The notes under the pieces: model-generated
What the model saw: the letters and a program-made list of their open reading frames with translations, nothing else
Told to the model about the DNA's origin: nothing
The model's database searches: none
Assembly: GCA_003577005.1 (NCBI GenBank)
Contig: QEUW01000034.1
Location: forward strand, 1 to 59,160
DNA length: 59,160 nt
From: Chloroflexota bacterium
GTDB taxonomy: Bacteria; Chloroflexota; Anaerolineae; Caldilineales; Caldilineaceae
Reading direction: 5' to 3'
Part shown: in pieces, positions 34,023 to 42,927 of the stretch
Layout of the letters: each line of letters opens with the position of its first letter
Numbering within the stretch: position 1 is the first letter of the stretch
Position numbers and translations under genes: made by a program

Positions 34023-34748
34023 ATGGCAGATGCGCCGCTTCTGACCGACTATGTCCAGCTCATTATCACCCTGTTTGGTCTGTTCAAGCAATATCGCAGT
34101 GAGCAGCACGGTGCCAAGCTGGGACGACCGTTTACGTATGGCGAAGAGATGTTCATTGTGTTCTTCCTGATCGTGCTTTGCACGGGCTGCGCCATCATGC
34201 AGTTCAGACAGATTCATGCCTTCAAGGCGCAGTGGCGCTGGCTGCACAAGCATCCCGAGCTGGTAGCGCTGCTGAGCTGGGCGACGGTGCCTCATCGCAC
34301 CACCATCGCTCGCCGCTACCAGGCGCTGTACGAGGGGGTGCAGGCATTCGTCTAGTTCATCGGTCAGTATGCGCCCGAACTAGACGCACAGTTCAGCCAG
34401 GCCCATCTGGTGGAGGACAAGAGCCTCTTCAAAGCCCGCGGGCCGGTCTGGCATCAGTCTGACCGGCAGGAAAACCGTGTGCCAGAGCAGCTCCGCAAGC
34501 TGGAGCGGGATGCCACCTGGGGCAAGAGCGGCTACCAGGGCTGGGTCTACGGCTACGGTCTGCACATGACCTGCAACGAAGCTGCCTTTCCGGCCTTGGT
34601 GCAGGTGGAGACCGCCGCCGTCTCCGAAAGTGAGGTCTTGGCCCACAAGGAGGAGACCATCTTGACCCAACTCCAGCCCGAAACGCTGGCTGCCGACAAT
34701 AGCTACACCCAAGCCACACGCATGGAGGGCTGGGATCGTGTTCATTGA
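34023..34748 (+). pseudogene. DDE transposase (IS4/IS5-like), amber-interrupted and truncated
   Basis: ATG 34023 after AAAGGAG opens FGLFKQYRSEQHGAKLGRPF and IHAFKAQWRWLHKHPELVAL; TAG at 34353-34355 stops it after 110 codons, and the same frame continues FIGQYAPELDAQFSQAHLVE, DKSLFKARGPVWHQSDRQEN and WGKSGYQGWVYGYGLHM to a second stop at 34748. The third catalytic acidic residue region is missing. The family assignment is approximate. It is followed by a ~35-bp repeat that may be the element end. Confidence 0.7.
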
Positions 34749-34766
34749 GGTGCCTGTGAGGGCAAT

Positions 34767-34802
34767 CCTGGGGTTTTTGGCATACCCCCCGAAAAGGTAT
34801 AT
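34767..34802. repeat. Copy A of a ~35-bp repeat (probable IS end)
   Basis: The stretch starting CCTGGGGTTTTTGGCATA and ending GAAAAGGTATAT is repeated, inverted and with one base inserted, at 43648-43682. It sits directly after the transposase remnant, as expected for the right end of that element. Confidence 0.6.
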
Positions 34803-34866
34803 TTCAAGCGAATGTACTCTTGAGTAAGCCTATCGAAGAGGAGCCTTTGTAAGATGCCGATAGTGG

Positions 34867-35289
34867 TCACACTACCCCGAAGTGTTGCTGAATCTCGGTT
34901 ACCTGCTCTGTGACATAATCGCCGTAGCCCCACCCTAACCAGCCTGCATCCTGCACGAGTTCTACCAGCCTTTGGGCCAGATCTGCTTGTTCATACAGGT
35001 TTGGAGGGGCCAACAACAGGCCCCGAAAATCAGCCAGCATGAGCTCCAGCCCCGCATAAAATGGTTCATCAATGTCACCGAACTTGTTGGTAAAGCGCGT
35101 CCCCGTTTCTACAAAGGCCAACATCAGATCCAGTGTCCCCAGGAGATCACCCGTCGCTTGACGGTAACTTGTGATGAGGCGAGCTGCCACTAACATATTG
35201 GGCGTCTGCGGCGTGCCCCATTCGTCTTCAGCAAAGAAGGCTTCCGCAATGCGGTAGTACAGTTCCATGGTAAAATCAACCCTAGTCAT
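34867..35289 (-). CDS. DUF6155-like protein of unknown function
   Basis: ATG 35289 is preceded by AAGGAG; a TTG at 35331 lies inside the upstream hairpin and is unlikely. The 140-residue, acidic, helical protein has TGTRFTNKFGDIDEPFYAGL, close to the VEFTxxYGDIDExFYxSLE pattern I associate with DUF6155, then ELVQDAGWLGWGYGDYVTEQ. No catalytic motif, no signal peptide. Its start codon is buried in a nested inverted repeat (35284-35351), so its translation is probably regulated. Confidence 0.55.
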   Translation of the reverse strand: MTRVDFTMELYYRIAEAFFAEDEWGTPQTPNMLVAARLITSYRQATGDLLGTLDLMLAFVETGTRFTNKFGDIDEPFYAGLELMLADFRGLLLAPPNLYEQADLAQRLVELVQDAGWLGWGYGDYVTEQVTEIQQHFGVV

Positions 35290-35351
35290 GAGTTTGTCTC
35301 CTTGTTCTACACTTTGGTCGGTGTAGAACAATTTTCGGCGAACTCATGACT
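35284..35351 (-). promoter_or_regulatory. Nested inverted repeats sequestering the start codon of the DUF6155-like gene
   Basis: On the transcript, AGTCATGAGTT (35351-35341) can pair perfectly with AACTCATGACT (35294-35284), which contains the ATG. Inside, TTGTTCTACAC (35331-35321) pairs perfectly with GTGTAGAACAA (35312-35302) around an 8-base loop. The AAGGAG site lies at the foot of the inner stem, partly overlapping it. The two 11-bp stems stacked give an RNA that would hide the start codon until melted or bound. The same DNA dyads could also be repressor operators. Confidence 0.6.
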
Positions 35352-35372
35352 CCTTTCAACTAGCACCAAAAG

Positions 35373-37034
35373 TTAATAGCCGAGAGCGGCACCATCGCCA
35401 CGTGGATCAGCGCCACCTTCTAGCAGGCCCTGATCACGGTCAATGCGGATGGCGGCTGCGTGGCCCATGTTGTCATTCCAATCGGTCAGCATCTGGACCG
35501 GCTGACCACGCAGTTTGAGCTCACGTGCAACTTCATCGGAGATACGCCCTTCCAACGACAGATTGCGTACCGGCGTGCCCCACATCCGGCCCATCAGCCA
35601 CCGTGGTGCTTCGATTGCCTGCTGCACGTTGTAGCCAAAATCGACAAGACGGGTGACGAGTGCCGCCTGCGTTTGCGGTTGCCCTTCGCCGCCCATCGTG
35701 CCGAACGCAAGATACGGCTGCCCATCGCGCGTGAGCAGCGCCGGAATAATCGTGTGGAAGGTGCGCTTGCCGGGCTGGAGATGGTTGGGATGCGCTTCAT
35801 CCAGCGCAAAGAACGAGCCACGATTCTGCAAAATAATGCCAGTGTCGCCGCCCACAACGCCGCTGCCAAAATCATGATAGATCGACTGGATTACCGAAGC
35901 GACCAGGCCATCTTGATCAACGACGCAAAAGTAGCAGGTATCGCCTTCAGGCACGCGACGCTCAACTGGATGAGCAAACGGAACCCCTGGCTGCACTTCT
36001 TCCATCTGGTGGGCACGCCGCGGATCGATCAGGGTGCGGCGCTCGGCAGCGTAATCTTTGGCAAGCAGCCTGTCGAGCGGGATGTCCACAAACTTGGGAT
36101 CAGTCAACCATGCATCGCGGTCGGCGAAGGCAATCTTGACTGCCTCAACCAGGTGGTGGTAGTACTCAACCGTTCCATCCCCCCAACCGGCGACATCGAA
36201 GCCCTCGATCAGGTTAAGGATTTGCAGTGCGCTGAAGCCCTGGGTATTCGGCGGTAGCTCATACACCGTATAGCCACGATACGTCGTCGAGATCGGCGTG
36301 ACCCATTCGGCGTGGAATGCGGCGAAGTCATCTGGGCGTAGCGGTGATCCGTCCGCTTCCAGTGCCGCGCACATGCGCTCTGCTAGGCTACCCTCGTAAA
36401 AACCTTTGCGCGCGCCAGCGGTGGCAAGTTGTTCCAATGATCGCGCCAGGTCCGCCTGAACGAGGCGTTGCCCTTCGCGTGGGAGGCTGCCACCAGGAAG
36501 AAAAATCTGCGCCGATGCTGGATACGACTTCAGGATCGGCTCGTCCTGGGCCAGCCAATCCGCCAGCGAGCGGCTGACAGGCATTCCGTCACGTGCGTAG
36601 CCGATCGCATCATCGAAGAGTGCATTCCAGGAAATACGGCCAAATCGCTCATGCGCCGCCCGCCAGCCGTCGACGGCGCCCGATACTGTTAGCGCGCTCA
36701 GCGCCCCCCGCGCCGGAATTTGATCGGTGTGACCCTGGCTCTGGTAATAGTCGATCGTAGCCGCTCGCGCTGCTGGGCCGCTCGCGTTGAGGGCGTGAAC
36801 CTCACTCGAGCCAGGCTCGGCGATCAGCCAAAAGCCGTCGCCACCCAGCCCCGCCATATGTGGGTACACCACGCATAACACCGCGTTCATGGCGATCGCG
36901 GCATCCACGGCGCTGCCGCCCTGTTGAAGCATCCGCAGACCCGAGCTGCTCGCAAGGTAATGCGGCGACGAAACAACACCCTGTGGCGCATGAGTTGGGG
37001 GGCGTCCTGTGCGAGGCCCATTGGGATAGATCAT
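35373..37034 (-). CDS. ggt: Gamma-glutamyltransferase (Ntn hydrolase)
   Basis: The 553-residue protein begins at ATG 37034 after AAAGGAG. It has the family start (HAPQGVVSSPHYLASSSGLR, GGSAVDAAIAMNAVL) and HMAGLGGDGFWLI, and the autocleavage site before Thr366 (EGDTCYF), which becomes the N-terminal nucleophile of the small subunit; the small subunit shows SIYHDFGSGVV and GGEGQPQTQAALV. It lacks a signal peptide, so it may be cytoplasmic, like cephalosporin-acylase-type or glutathione/gamma-glutamyl hydrolases in other bacteria. It follows a small membrane protein on the same strand. Confidence 0.92.
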   Translation of the reverse strand: MIYPNGPRTGRPPTHAPQGVVSSPHYLASSSGLRMLQQGGSAVDAAIAMNAVLCVVYPHMAGLGGDGFWLIAEPGSSEVHALNASGPAARAATIDYYQSQGHTDQIPARGALSALTVSGAVDGWRAAHERFGRISWNALFDDAIGYARDGMPVSRSLADWLAQDEPILKSYPASAQIFLPGGSLPREGQRLVQADLARSLEQLATAGARKGFYEGSLAERMCAALEADGSPLRPDDFAAFHAEWVTPISTTYRGYTVYELPPNTQGFSALQILNLIEGFDVAGWGDGTVEYYHHLVEAVKIAFADRDAWLTDPKFVDIPLDRLLAKDYAAERRTLIDPRRAHQMEEVQPGVPFAHPVERRVPEGDTCYFCVVDQDGLVASVIQSIYHDFGSGVVGGDTGIILQNRGSFFALDEAHPNHLQPGKRTFHTIIPALLTRDGQPYLAFGTMGGEGQPQTQAALVTRLVDFGYNVQQAIEAPRWLMGRMWGTPVRNLSLEGRISDEVARELKLRGQPVQMLTDWNDNMGHAAAIRIDRDQGLLEGGADPRGDGAALGY

Positions 37035-37049
37035 GGCTCTTTCTCCTTT

Positions 37050-37271
37050 TTATATTCGTTCGTCGTACTCCATGCCTGCAGCGCGTGGCTTGTCCTCGGT
37101 CGCCTTCTGACCGACGAATCGAAGTAATACTGGGAGCATACCCCCAAGCACCAGCGCTGCCAACCCTAACAGCCAGAGTGCAGTGCTGCCACCGGTGCTT
37201 CCCATGCTGATCAACGGAAAGGCCGCGATGAGCAGGACGAGTGAGACACTCAGTACGATCAGTTTATTCAT
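37050..37271 (-). CDS. Small two-helix membrane protein
   Basis: The 73-residue protein has two membrane helices (LIVLSVSLVLLIAAFPLI; ALWLLGLAALVLGGMLPVLL) and a charged tail. GGAGAGAG precedes ATG 37271. It sits between lactate permease and gamma-glutamyltransferase, 15 bp before the latter, so it is probably in the same transcript. Not recognised. Confidence 0.6.
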   Translation of the reverse strand: MNKLIVLSVSLVLLIAAFPLISMGSTGGSTALWLLGLAALVLGGMLPVLLRFVGQKATEDKPRAAGMEYDERI

Positions 37272-37383
37272 ACTCTCTCCTCTAACGGTCGACCACTATA
37301 TAGTTCTTGTTCATCACAGCCTCCTGCTGGTTACGAGGAGACTACTACGCAGGTCAAGTCACTACATCCTATAGGGCAGACCA

Positions 37384-39018
37384 CTAGTTGAATACGACCA
37401 ACGCGAGCGTGGCCAGGCCCGTCAAGAGCACGGTGATAAGCGTCCATGGCATCACCTGGCGCAATACTGCGCCTTCCTGCCCCTTGATGCCAGCGGTACT
37501 GGCGCCAAGCACAATGTTCGCGGGCGCGACCGCATTGCCGATGGCGCCGCCGGCACTCTGCGCCGCAATGATGGTTTCCTGTGGCAACTCATGCAAGTCG
37601 GCGACTGTCGCCTGCAGGTCAGCAAAGAGCACGTTCGAGGACGTACTACTTGATGTCATAAAGGCGCCCAGCGCACCGATGGCGTTGGCGAGCACGGCGT
37701 ATACCAACGGCGGAGAAACGTTGGCGGTGCCCAGCGCCAGCACGGTCGTTTGCCCGGTGTGATCGAGCACGCGGCTCATCACCAGGAAGGCAATCACCGG
37801 TACAGACGCGGGCACAGCATCTGCGACAAGTTGTTGCCAGATGCTATCGGTTTGTTCGCGCTGTGCCCACTCGCGATAGAAACCACGCGAGCGGTACACC
37901 AGCCAGGTGATCAGCGACGAGACCAGCAGGTAGGTGCCGGGGTGGGTGAGCGGCGCAAACGGCGAGTATGGGGCAGTTGCTTCGTTGCGGATGCCATAGC
38001 CAGTTTCGACCGCCGGGAAGGGTAATCCCACGTCAAGGGCGCCCAGCGCGGCATTGAGGGGTCCGATCAACAGCACCGCCAGGGTCACAGCGGTCAGGAC
38101 AATGTAAGGGAAAAAGGACATCACAAGGTTCATGACCGGCGCATGCTCCTCGCCTGCATCACCCGCATCAAGGTGGTCTTCACGCATCGCCGGCCGCTCT
38201 GGAATATCCTGTGGCGGCTCAGCGTAGCGCTTCCAACGCGACAGGGGATACAACGCGATCATCGCGGCCGTACCCGCCAAAAATGCCGATGGCACGGGAT
38301 CCACCAGAGTCAGCAGCGTCTGCCCGCCGCCCTGAATCAGCCCGAGGATCAGCACCAGCGGCCAGGCATGACGCACCGCTGCCCAGCGTCCATACAGCCA
38401 CGCCACGAAAAAGCCGCCCGACAAGGCGGTAATGATCAGCAGCAGCCCGGTCTGGAAAGCCGTGCTCGTCACGTTATTGAGATCCACAACTTGCAGCGTC
38501 GCCAGCCAGCCTACGCTAAGCGTGCCAAAGAACTTGGCCCACAGGTGGGAGACCAGTGGGATGCTCACGGCGTACACCGGTCTTACACCGATAGCCACGA
38601 GCAAGGGAGCGACCACCGCGATAGGCGTACCAAAGCCCGCAACGCCCTGGAGGAAGGACGAGAAGATCCAGCCGAGCGCGATGATGATAAACAACTCATT
38701 GCGACTAAAACGGGCAATGCCTTGCCGGAGCGCGTCGAAGCCCCCTGCCTGGTCGACGACTTGATACAAAAGCAGCGCCGGCCACACCACGTACAGGATG
38801 AACAGAGCATCCCACACGCCCTTCGCACCGGCGACCGCCAGCGTGTCGAGGGGCGTGCGAAAAGCCAGCAGCGCGATGATACCGGCGGCAAACATGCCAA
38901 TCGGTCCTGCTTCGGTCCCGCGCCAGCGAGCGAACACCATGAGCACAAGTAGCACTACCATCGGAAGCAGTGCGAGAGTCCAGTGCAGAATGTCAACCGG
39001 GATTTGTATTCCCTCCAT
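37384..39018 (-). CDS. lctP: L-lactate permease family transporter (LctP/GlcA)
   Basis: I start at ATG 39018 (GGGAG upstream); codons back to 39057 belong to the neighbouring remnant. The 544-residue protein has 12 or more membrane helices and the family motifs WIFSSFLQGVAGFGTPIAVV, RPVYAVSIPLVSHLWAKFFG and FMTSSSTSSNVLFADLQ, and GGAIGNAVAPANIVLGAST near the end. It carries lactate or glycolate with protons across the cytoplasmic membrane. It is joined at its 5' side to a broken oxidoreductase gene, which suggests it arrived by a rearrangement there. Confidence 0.93.
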   Translation of the reverse strand: MEGIQIPVDILHWTLALLPMVVLLVLMVFARWRGTEAGPIGMFAAGIIALLAFRTPLDTLAVAGAKGVWDALFILYVVWPALLLYQVVDQAGGFDALRQGIARFSRNELFIIIALGWIFSSFLQGVAGFGTPIAVVAPLLVAIGVRPVYAVSIPLVSHLWAKFFGTLSVGWLATLQVVDLNNVTSTAFQTGLLLIITALSGGFFVAWLYGRWAAVRHAWPLVLILGLIQGGGQTLLTLVDPVPSAFLAGTAAMIALYPLSRWKRYAEPPQDIPERPAMREDHLDAGDAGEEHAPVMNLVMSFFPYIVLTAVTLAVLLIGPLNAALGALDVGLPFPAVETGYGIRNEATAPYSPFAPLTHPGTYLLVSSLITWLVYRSRGFYREWAQREQTDSIWQQLVADAVPASVPVIAFLVMSRVLDHTGQTTVLALGTANVSPPLVYAVLANAIGALGAFMTSSSTSSNVLFADLQATVADLHELPQETIIAAQSAGGAIGNAVAPANIVLGASTAGIKGQEGAVLRQVMPWTLITVLLTGLATLALVVFN

Positions 39019-39025
39019 GATATAT

Positions 39026-39364
39026 TTAGCTCCCAAATAGGCCGGTACATGGGCCAAAGTTCGCCTGGTTGCGCTTGATCATCTCTGCCACTACAACACG
39101 CCTGTGGTTACGCACGCCCACCGCAGCCGCCCCGGCAAAGGTCACTTGAATCCCGAAGTCAGCCGCCTGCTGCGCCAGCTCGGCTACCTTGGTGGACGTA
39201 ACCCTCGTCTTGGTCGGAATGCAAGCCACGTTACTGCACGAGCCGCCGATCATCCCTTCCTCGACCATGGCGACTTGACGACCAACAGAGGCCATCTTCG
39301 TTGCCAGAGTCTTGCCACCCTTGCCGCCACCGATGACGGCATACTAGAAATGTTCCACCATCAT
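39026..39364 (-). pseudogene. N-terminal fragment of a dihydrolipoamide dehydrogenase/mercuric reductase-type flavoprotein
   Basis: From ATG 39364 (AAAGGG upstream) the frame reads MMVEHF, TAG at 39346-39344, then YAVIGGGKGGKTLATKMASV, EEGMIGGSCSNVACIPTKTR with the redox-active Cys pair, and ends at 39026 just after MIKRNQANFG. Only about 110 of about 470 residues remain, and an amber codon interrupts codon 7. The lactate permease start follows directly. Confidence 0.75.
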
Positions 39365-39438
39365 TCGATTTCCCTTTCGTTGGCTCAACTTGTGCTCCAC
39401 ACTGGCAACAATCCAGACACTGCGTTGCACGCCAGCCT

Positions 39439-40113
39439 TTATTCAACGCGGGCTGTGGCCTCCGTCGGCTGCTCGCCGAGAAACTCGAACCATGCCTTTT
39501 TAACACATGGATAGTGCTTGGCAGCTTCGACTAGATCCATAAACGCCATGATGTTCTTCTCGAACCGCTCGGTAAGCTGTGGGTTGGCAATTCGTCCCGC
39601 CTGATCAAACGCCTGGTGTGCTTGGGCCAGCGAGAACATATCTGGAAATACCCGCGCGCCGAGGTGCTCTAATGGCACACGCAGTGCCCAGAGGCCGCGG
39701 TTGCCGCTGACCATAGATGGCGATGCTGAGAGCAGTAGGCCGTGGCGTGCGTTGAAGGGCTGTGGGCGAAAGCGCGACACCCAATCGATGGCGTTCTTCA
39801 AGACGCCTGGAAACGAGGCATTATACTCAGGAGAAACGATCACAAACGCATCATTGGCTTCAAGCCGGTGGCGGAAGCTCCCAGCATTCGGTGGAAAGCC
39901 CTTGCTATCCTGGATATCCTGGTCATAGGAAGGAGTATCAAACTCCTCCATTGCCGCCAAATCGACGCCGCCGTTGTGCTGTTCAATCGTGCTGGCGGCC
40001 AGTCGTGCCAGACGGGAGTTCAGTGACTCGGCCCGCAGCGACGCAGAAAAAACAAGATACCGGACCGGCTCCTGCGCTTCAACTGGTTTACGGCTATCTT
40101 GTATAGCTGGCAT
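39439..40113 (-). CDS. NADPH-dependent FMN reductase (flavodoxin-like fold)
   Basis: ATG 40113 is preceded by GAGGG; the protein has 224 residues. It starts with the flavodoxin-like FMN-binding stretch (YLVFSASLRAESLNSRLARL), then DAFVIVSPEYNASFPGVLKN, the FMN-reductase motif SPEYN with NAIDWVSR, and LLLSASPSMVSGNRGLWALR. It would use NADPH to reduce FMN or a quinone. It is last in the operon small membrane protein - SDR - quinone oxidoreductase - FMN reductase. A C-terminal fragment of a close paralogue is at 24564-24830. Confidence 0.9.
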   Translation of the reverse strand: MPAIQDSRKPVEAQEPVRYLVFSASLRAESLNSRLARLAASTIEQHNGGVDLAAMEEFDTPSYDQDIQDSKGFPPNAGSFRHRLEANDAFVIVSPEYNASFPGVLKNAIDWVSRFRPQPFNARHGLLLSASPSMVSGNRGLWALRVPLEHLGARVFPDMFSLAQAHQAFDQAGRIANPQLTERFEKNIMAFMDLVEAAKHYPCVKKAWFEFLGEQPTEATARVE

Positions 40114-40192
40114 CGAACCCTCATCATGAACGGCTCTACTAAATCCTTGCACTGAGCAAAACACCGTTGCGCATCCTACCGCGACTTCAGCA

Positions 40193-41104
40193 TCAGTCGA
40201 CGACTATGCCAACCTTGCCGGGCGTAACTCCCTCTTGTTTGAACTCCAACGCTGCTGCGGCTTCCTCCAATGGGAAGGTACGACCGATAAAGACCTTCAG
40301 CTTCCCCGCATCGATCAGTTGGGCAATTTGGGTCAACTCCTCCACAGTAGGCTGTGTAAAGGTTGTGTGTGCCTCGATCCCGCGCTTTTGGGCCTCCTCT
40401 TGCGACGGCTTGCCAATGGTGGTTACATAGCGACCACCGGGGCTGAGTACGTTGAAAGAACGCTCCACTAGATCGCGACCAACCAGATCAAGGACAACGT
40501 CAACGTGACCTACGACATCCTCAAATCGCTCTCCCATGGCATCGATTACCTGATCGGTGCCCAACTCGCGCAAGAAATCGCCCTTATCCGGTATGTCGCT
40601 GCCCATGACGTAAGCGCCTTTCTCTTTTGCCATTTGCACGGCAAAGGCACCGATGCCACCCGCTGCACCTTGGATCAAAAGGCGCTCGCCCCGTTGCAGT
40701 TTTGCCAGGTCAAAGAGCGTTTGCCAGGCACTCAAGGCAGTCAGCGGCACGGCTGCCGCCTGTACATAGTCGAGCGAGCGGGGCTTGCGGGCGACGCCAG
40801 ACGCTTTGACAGCCGCAAACTCGGCGAAGGTGCCCCGTTGTAGACTCATGCCATAGACAGCGTCTTCCGGCTGCACATGGTTGGCCTCTCTCCCAACAGA
40901 CACGACATCGCCAGAAAAATCGGTGCCAAGCGTTATCGGCAAGCTATACATCTCCTGCATATGGCCGGCGGCAATGACGCCATCAATTGGGTTCACCGAT
41001 GACGCTCGCACCCGTACCAAGACTTCATCGTTACCGGGTACCGGCTGGGGAATTTCTTCAAGTTGGAGAGGCTGGCCCCACTGCTTAACACGTACAGCTT
41101 TCAT
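40193..41104 (-). CDS. NADPH:quinone oxidoreductase-like MDR-family protein
   Basis: The 303-residue protein is intact: MKAVRVKQWGQPLQLEEIPQ, VNPIDGVIAAG, LGTDFSGDVVSVG, the nucleotide loop GAAGGIGAFAVQMAKEKGAY, and the end TFPLEEAAAALEFKQEGVTP. It lacks structural-zinc cysteines, as in quinone oxidoreductases. It is about two thirds identical to the product at 23627-24537 and serves as the reference that exposes the frameshift there. It lies between an amber-interrupted SDR gene and an FMN reductase. Confidence 0.92.
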   Translation of the reverse strand: MKAVRVKQWGQPLQLEEIPQPVPGNDEVLVRVRASSVNPIDGVIAAGHMQEMYSLPITLGTDFSGDVVSVGREANHVQPEDAVYGMSLQRGTFAEFAAVKASGVARKPRSLDYVQAAAVPLTALSAWQTLFDLAKLQRGERLLIQGAAGGIGAFAVQMAKEKGAYVMGSDIPDKGDFLRELGTDQVIDAMGERFEDVVGHVDVVLDLVGRDLVERSFNVLSPGGRYVTTIGKPSQEEAQKRGIEAHTTFTQPTVEELTQIAQLIDAGKLKVFIGRTFPLEEAAAALEFKQEGVTPGKVGIVVD

Positions 41105-41184
41105 CGCTTAATCCTTTTGTTGAAAGTTGCCCGATTTCTCCTCGGCGCAGAACGTCACCCAACCTTCCACTTTTGTGTCGCAGC

Positions 41185-41997
41185 CTAAGTCATGTACTTG
41201 CTCAGGTCTGGATAGTTCGTTATCTCCCACCCACCATCAACGACCAGGCTGGTGCCCGTCACGTAGGCAGCGTCCTCACTGGCTAGGTACAGAGCAGGAG
41301 CAGCAATGTCCTCCGGCGAGGCTGCCCGACCGAGTGGGATGCGAGCGAGAAAGTCCTGCTTGAGTGGCTCGTTCTCCGTGAAGAACCTGGTAAGCGGCGT
41401 TGCGACAAGGCCAGGCAGGATTGCGTTGACTCGTATCCCTTCACGGCCAAGTTCCAGAGCAGCGTTCTTTGTGAACATCTCCACACCTGCTTTCGCCGCA
41501 GCATACGGGCTAGCCCCCCACAGTGGCACATGGGCATTGAGGGAGGAGATATTGACAATGGAGCCCCGCACGCCACCCGAAAGCATCTGTCGAGCCTCGT
41601 GTTTGGTGCTAAGAAAGACGCCCTTCAGGACAAGGTCAACCGTCCAATCCCAGTCAGCCTCCGCCAGATCAATGATCGGGCCACCCCGTGATGCCCCTGC
41701 GACGTTGAAGGCCACATGCAGACCTCCGAATCGCTCGACAGCGGTTGCCACCATTGTTGCGTTGGCATCCTCGCGTGTGACATCAGCAACTATGCCTGCG
41801 AGCCTGCCTGCGAACTCAGTCTCCATGTGCTTCAACTGCTCCGCATTGATATCGGCGGCCACCACCTATGCACCCTCATCCAGCAACGTGCGTGAAATTG
41901 CAGCGCCAGTGCCGGAAGCTCCTCCGGTTACGAGTGCTACTTTGCCAGCAAATCGTCCTGGTACTACTTGACCTGCTGATTGTCTATTGCTTGCCAT
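41185..41997 (-). pseudogene. Short-chain dehydrogenase/reductase with an in-frame amber codon
   Basis: ATG 41997 follows AAAGGAGG and reads GRFAGKVALVTGGASGTGAA then LLDEGA, TAG at 41868-41866, and continues in frame VVAADINAEQLKHME and on through NVAG, SSLNAHV, the YAAAK catalytic pair and PG-LVATPLT to a normal end. The paralogue at 22790 has GAQVV at this spot, so CAG to TAG is the simplest change. Without readthrough no enzyme is made, unless translation restarts at GTG 41865 without the cofactor loop. Confidence 0.75.
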
Positions 41998-42027
41998 GTT
42001 AGCCTCCTTTCTCTTCTTCTCGTTCAA

Positions 42028-42207
42028 CTATTTGCCCTGGGGAATGGTTGGAGCTAGTGTCTGATTCCATTGTTCTTGCTGAATGGGTGCAGAGGATACA
42101 GCAAGTTCTTGCAGATCGCCACGGGCCGTCATATGGATATATGACGCCAATCCAACGAGTCCCAGCACAAGAAGCATTCTGCCAACTTGCAGCACGTGCT
42201 TATGCAT
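42028..42207 (-). CDS. Small exported or single-pass membrane protein
   Basis: ATG 42207 has an excellent site (GCGAAGGAGGCGAG) and gives 59 residues: MHKHVLQVGRMLLVLGLVGL, a membrane helix or signal, then a polar Gln-rich tail ending in APTIPQGK. It is the first gene of the SDR/oxidoreductase/FMN-reductase operon, 30 bp before the SDR start. Not recognised. Confidence 0.6.
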   Translation of the reverse strand: MHKHVLQVGRMLLVLGLVGLASYIHMTARGDLQELAVSSAPIQQEQWNQTLAPTIPQGK

Positions 42208-42740
42208 CTCGCCTCCTTCGCAAAGCGTGCCAAAGTACGAGCAGTATGAATTTAAAACAAGGCGAGGTGCTGGATGTTGGTTGCGGTCTTTCGCGTCTGT
42301 TTCTGTCTAGAGACTCCATTGGGGAGATGCAAGGCTAGGTAACGTACCCTCATACCGCTACACCCGGACGGGCATCGCCTTGGGCTGCCACCAGCTTCTC
42401 GAGGTCTAAATATAGACCAACACACCTGCAGCCTGCTGCTTTATACTGGGGACCGCTTGGCGCAAATCCCAGAACACTAATTAGCAATGATAGCAGAGTT
42501 CAATACTCATACAAGGGTATGCTCTGTAGATTTCGATACATGTTCTGGTACATTTATATATAGCATACAAAACCATGCGAACTCGCAAAGTTGTCATTGA
42601 CACTATATCTCTATCCTTCTTGACAGTTCGGTTAGGGTGAGGGAGGTTTGCCGATTCCCTGCAACGCGGCTCAAGCGAAGGACTGTTCCCAGACGCAAGC
42701 TGCTATAATGGATTGAGCCAGAAGTATTTAGTCGAATCGG
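42208..42740. other. A/T-rich intergenic region with promoter elements
   Basis: No gene supported. It is clearly more A/T-rich than the flanks. It contains the palindrome at 42403-42418, a second small dyad CATAC-AAGG-GTATG near 42515, a minus-strand TATAAA near 42434-42439 that could be a -10, and TATAAT on the plus strand near 42703. Confidence 0.5.
42403..42418. promoter_or_regulatory. Palindromic operator (TetR-type candidate) upstream of the 59-aa/SDR operon
   Basis: GGTCTA-AATA-TAGACC is a perfect 16-bp dyad made of half-sites like those used by NemR-type TetR repressors of quinone/aldehyde reductases, though in inverse orientation. It lies just downstream of a possible minus-strand -10 and about 200 bases upstream of the first gene. 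No TetR gene is visible. Confidence 0.45.
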
Positions 42741-42833
42741 CTAAACCATTCTCCTGGAAGTTGCCAGTTCTTCTAGCCAGTAGCTGCCATCATCAGCCAG
42801 TTCCAGATCTTTCAGGTTCGACAGGATAGGCAT
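42741..42833 (-). pseudogene. 30-codon remnant, possibly of a DUF29-like protein
   Basis: ATG 42833 follows GCGGAGGAAAAAGCC, a strong site, but the frame holds only about 30 residues (ILSNLKDLELADDGSYWLEE, then LATSRRMV). The DxxYWLEELA pattern is reminiscent of the start of DUF29 proteins. It seems to be a cut-off gene start. Confidence 0.3.
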
Positions 42834-42927
42834 GGCTTTTTCCTCCGCTGGTGCGAGCTCATCACTAGGGTGGTTGTGCTTTCGTCGCTCACTTGTGAGC
42901 TTGGCGTTCGGCAATGTGGGGTACCGC

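Noticed and set aside
42048..42338. 96-residue plus-strand ORF with a VGCGLSRLF stretch resembling a methyltransferase motif
   Set aside because: The opposite strand carries a 59-residue gene with a perfect RBS; the motif is too short and isolated.
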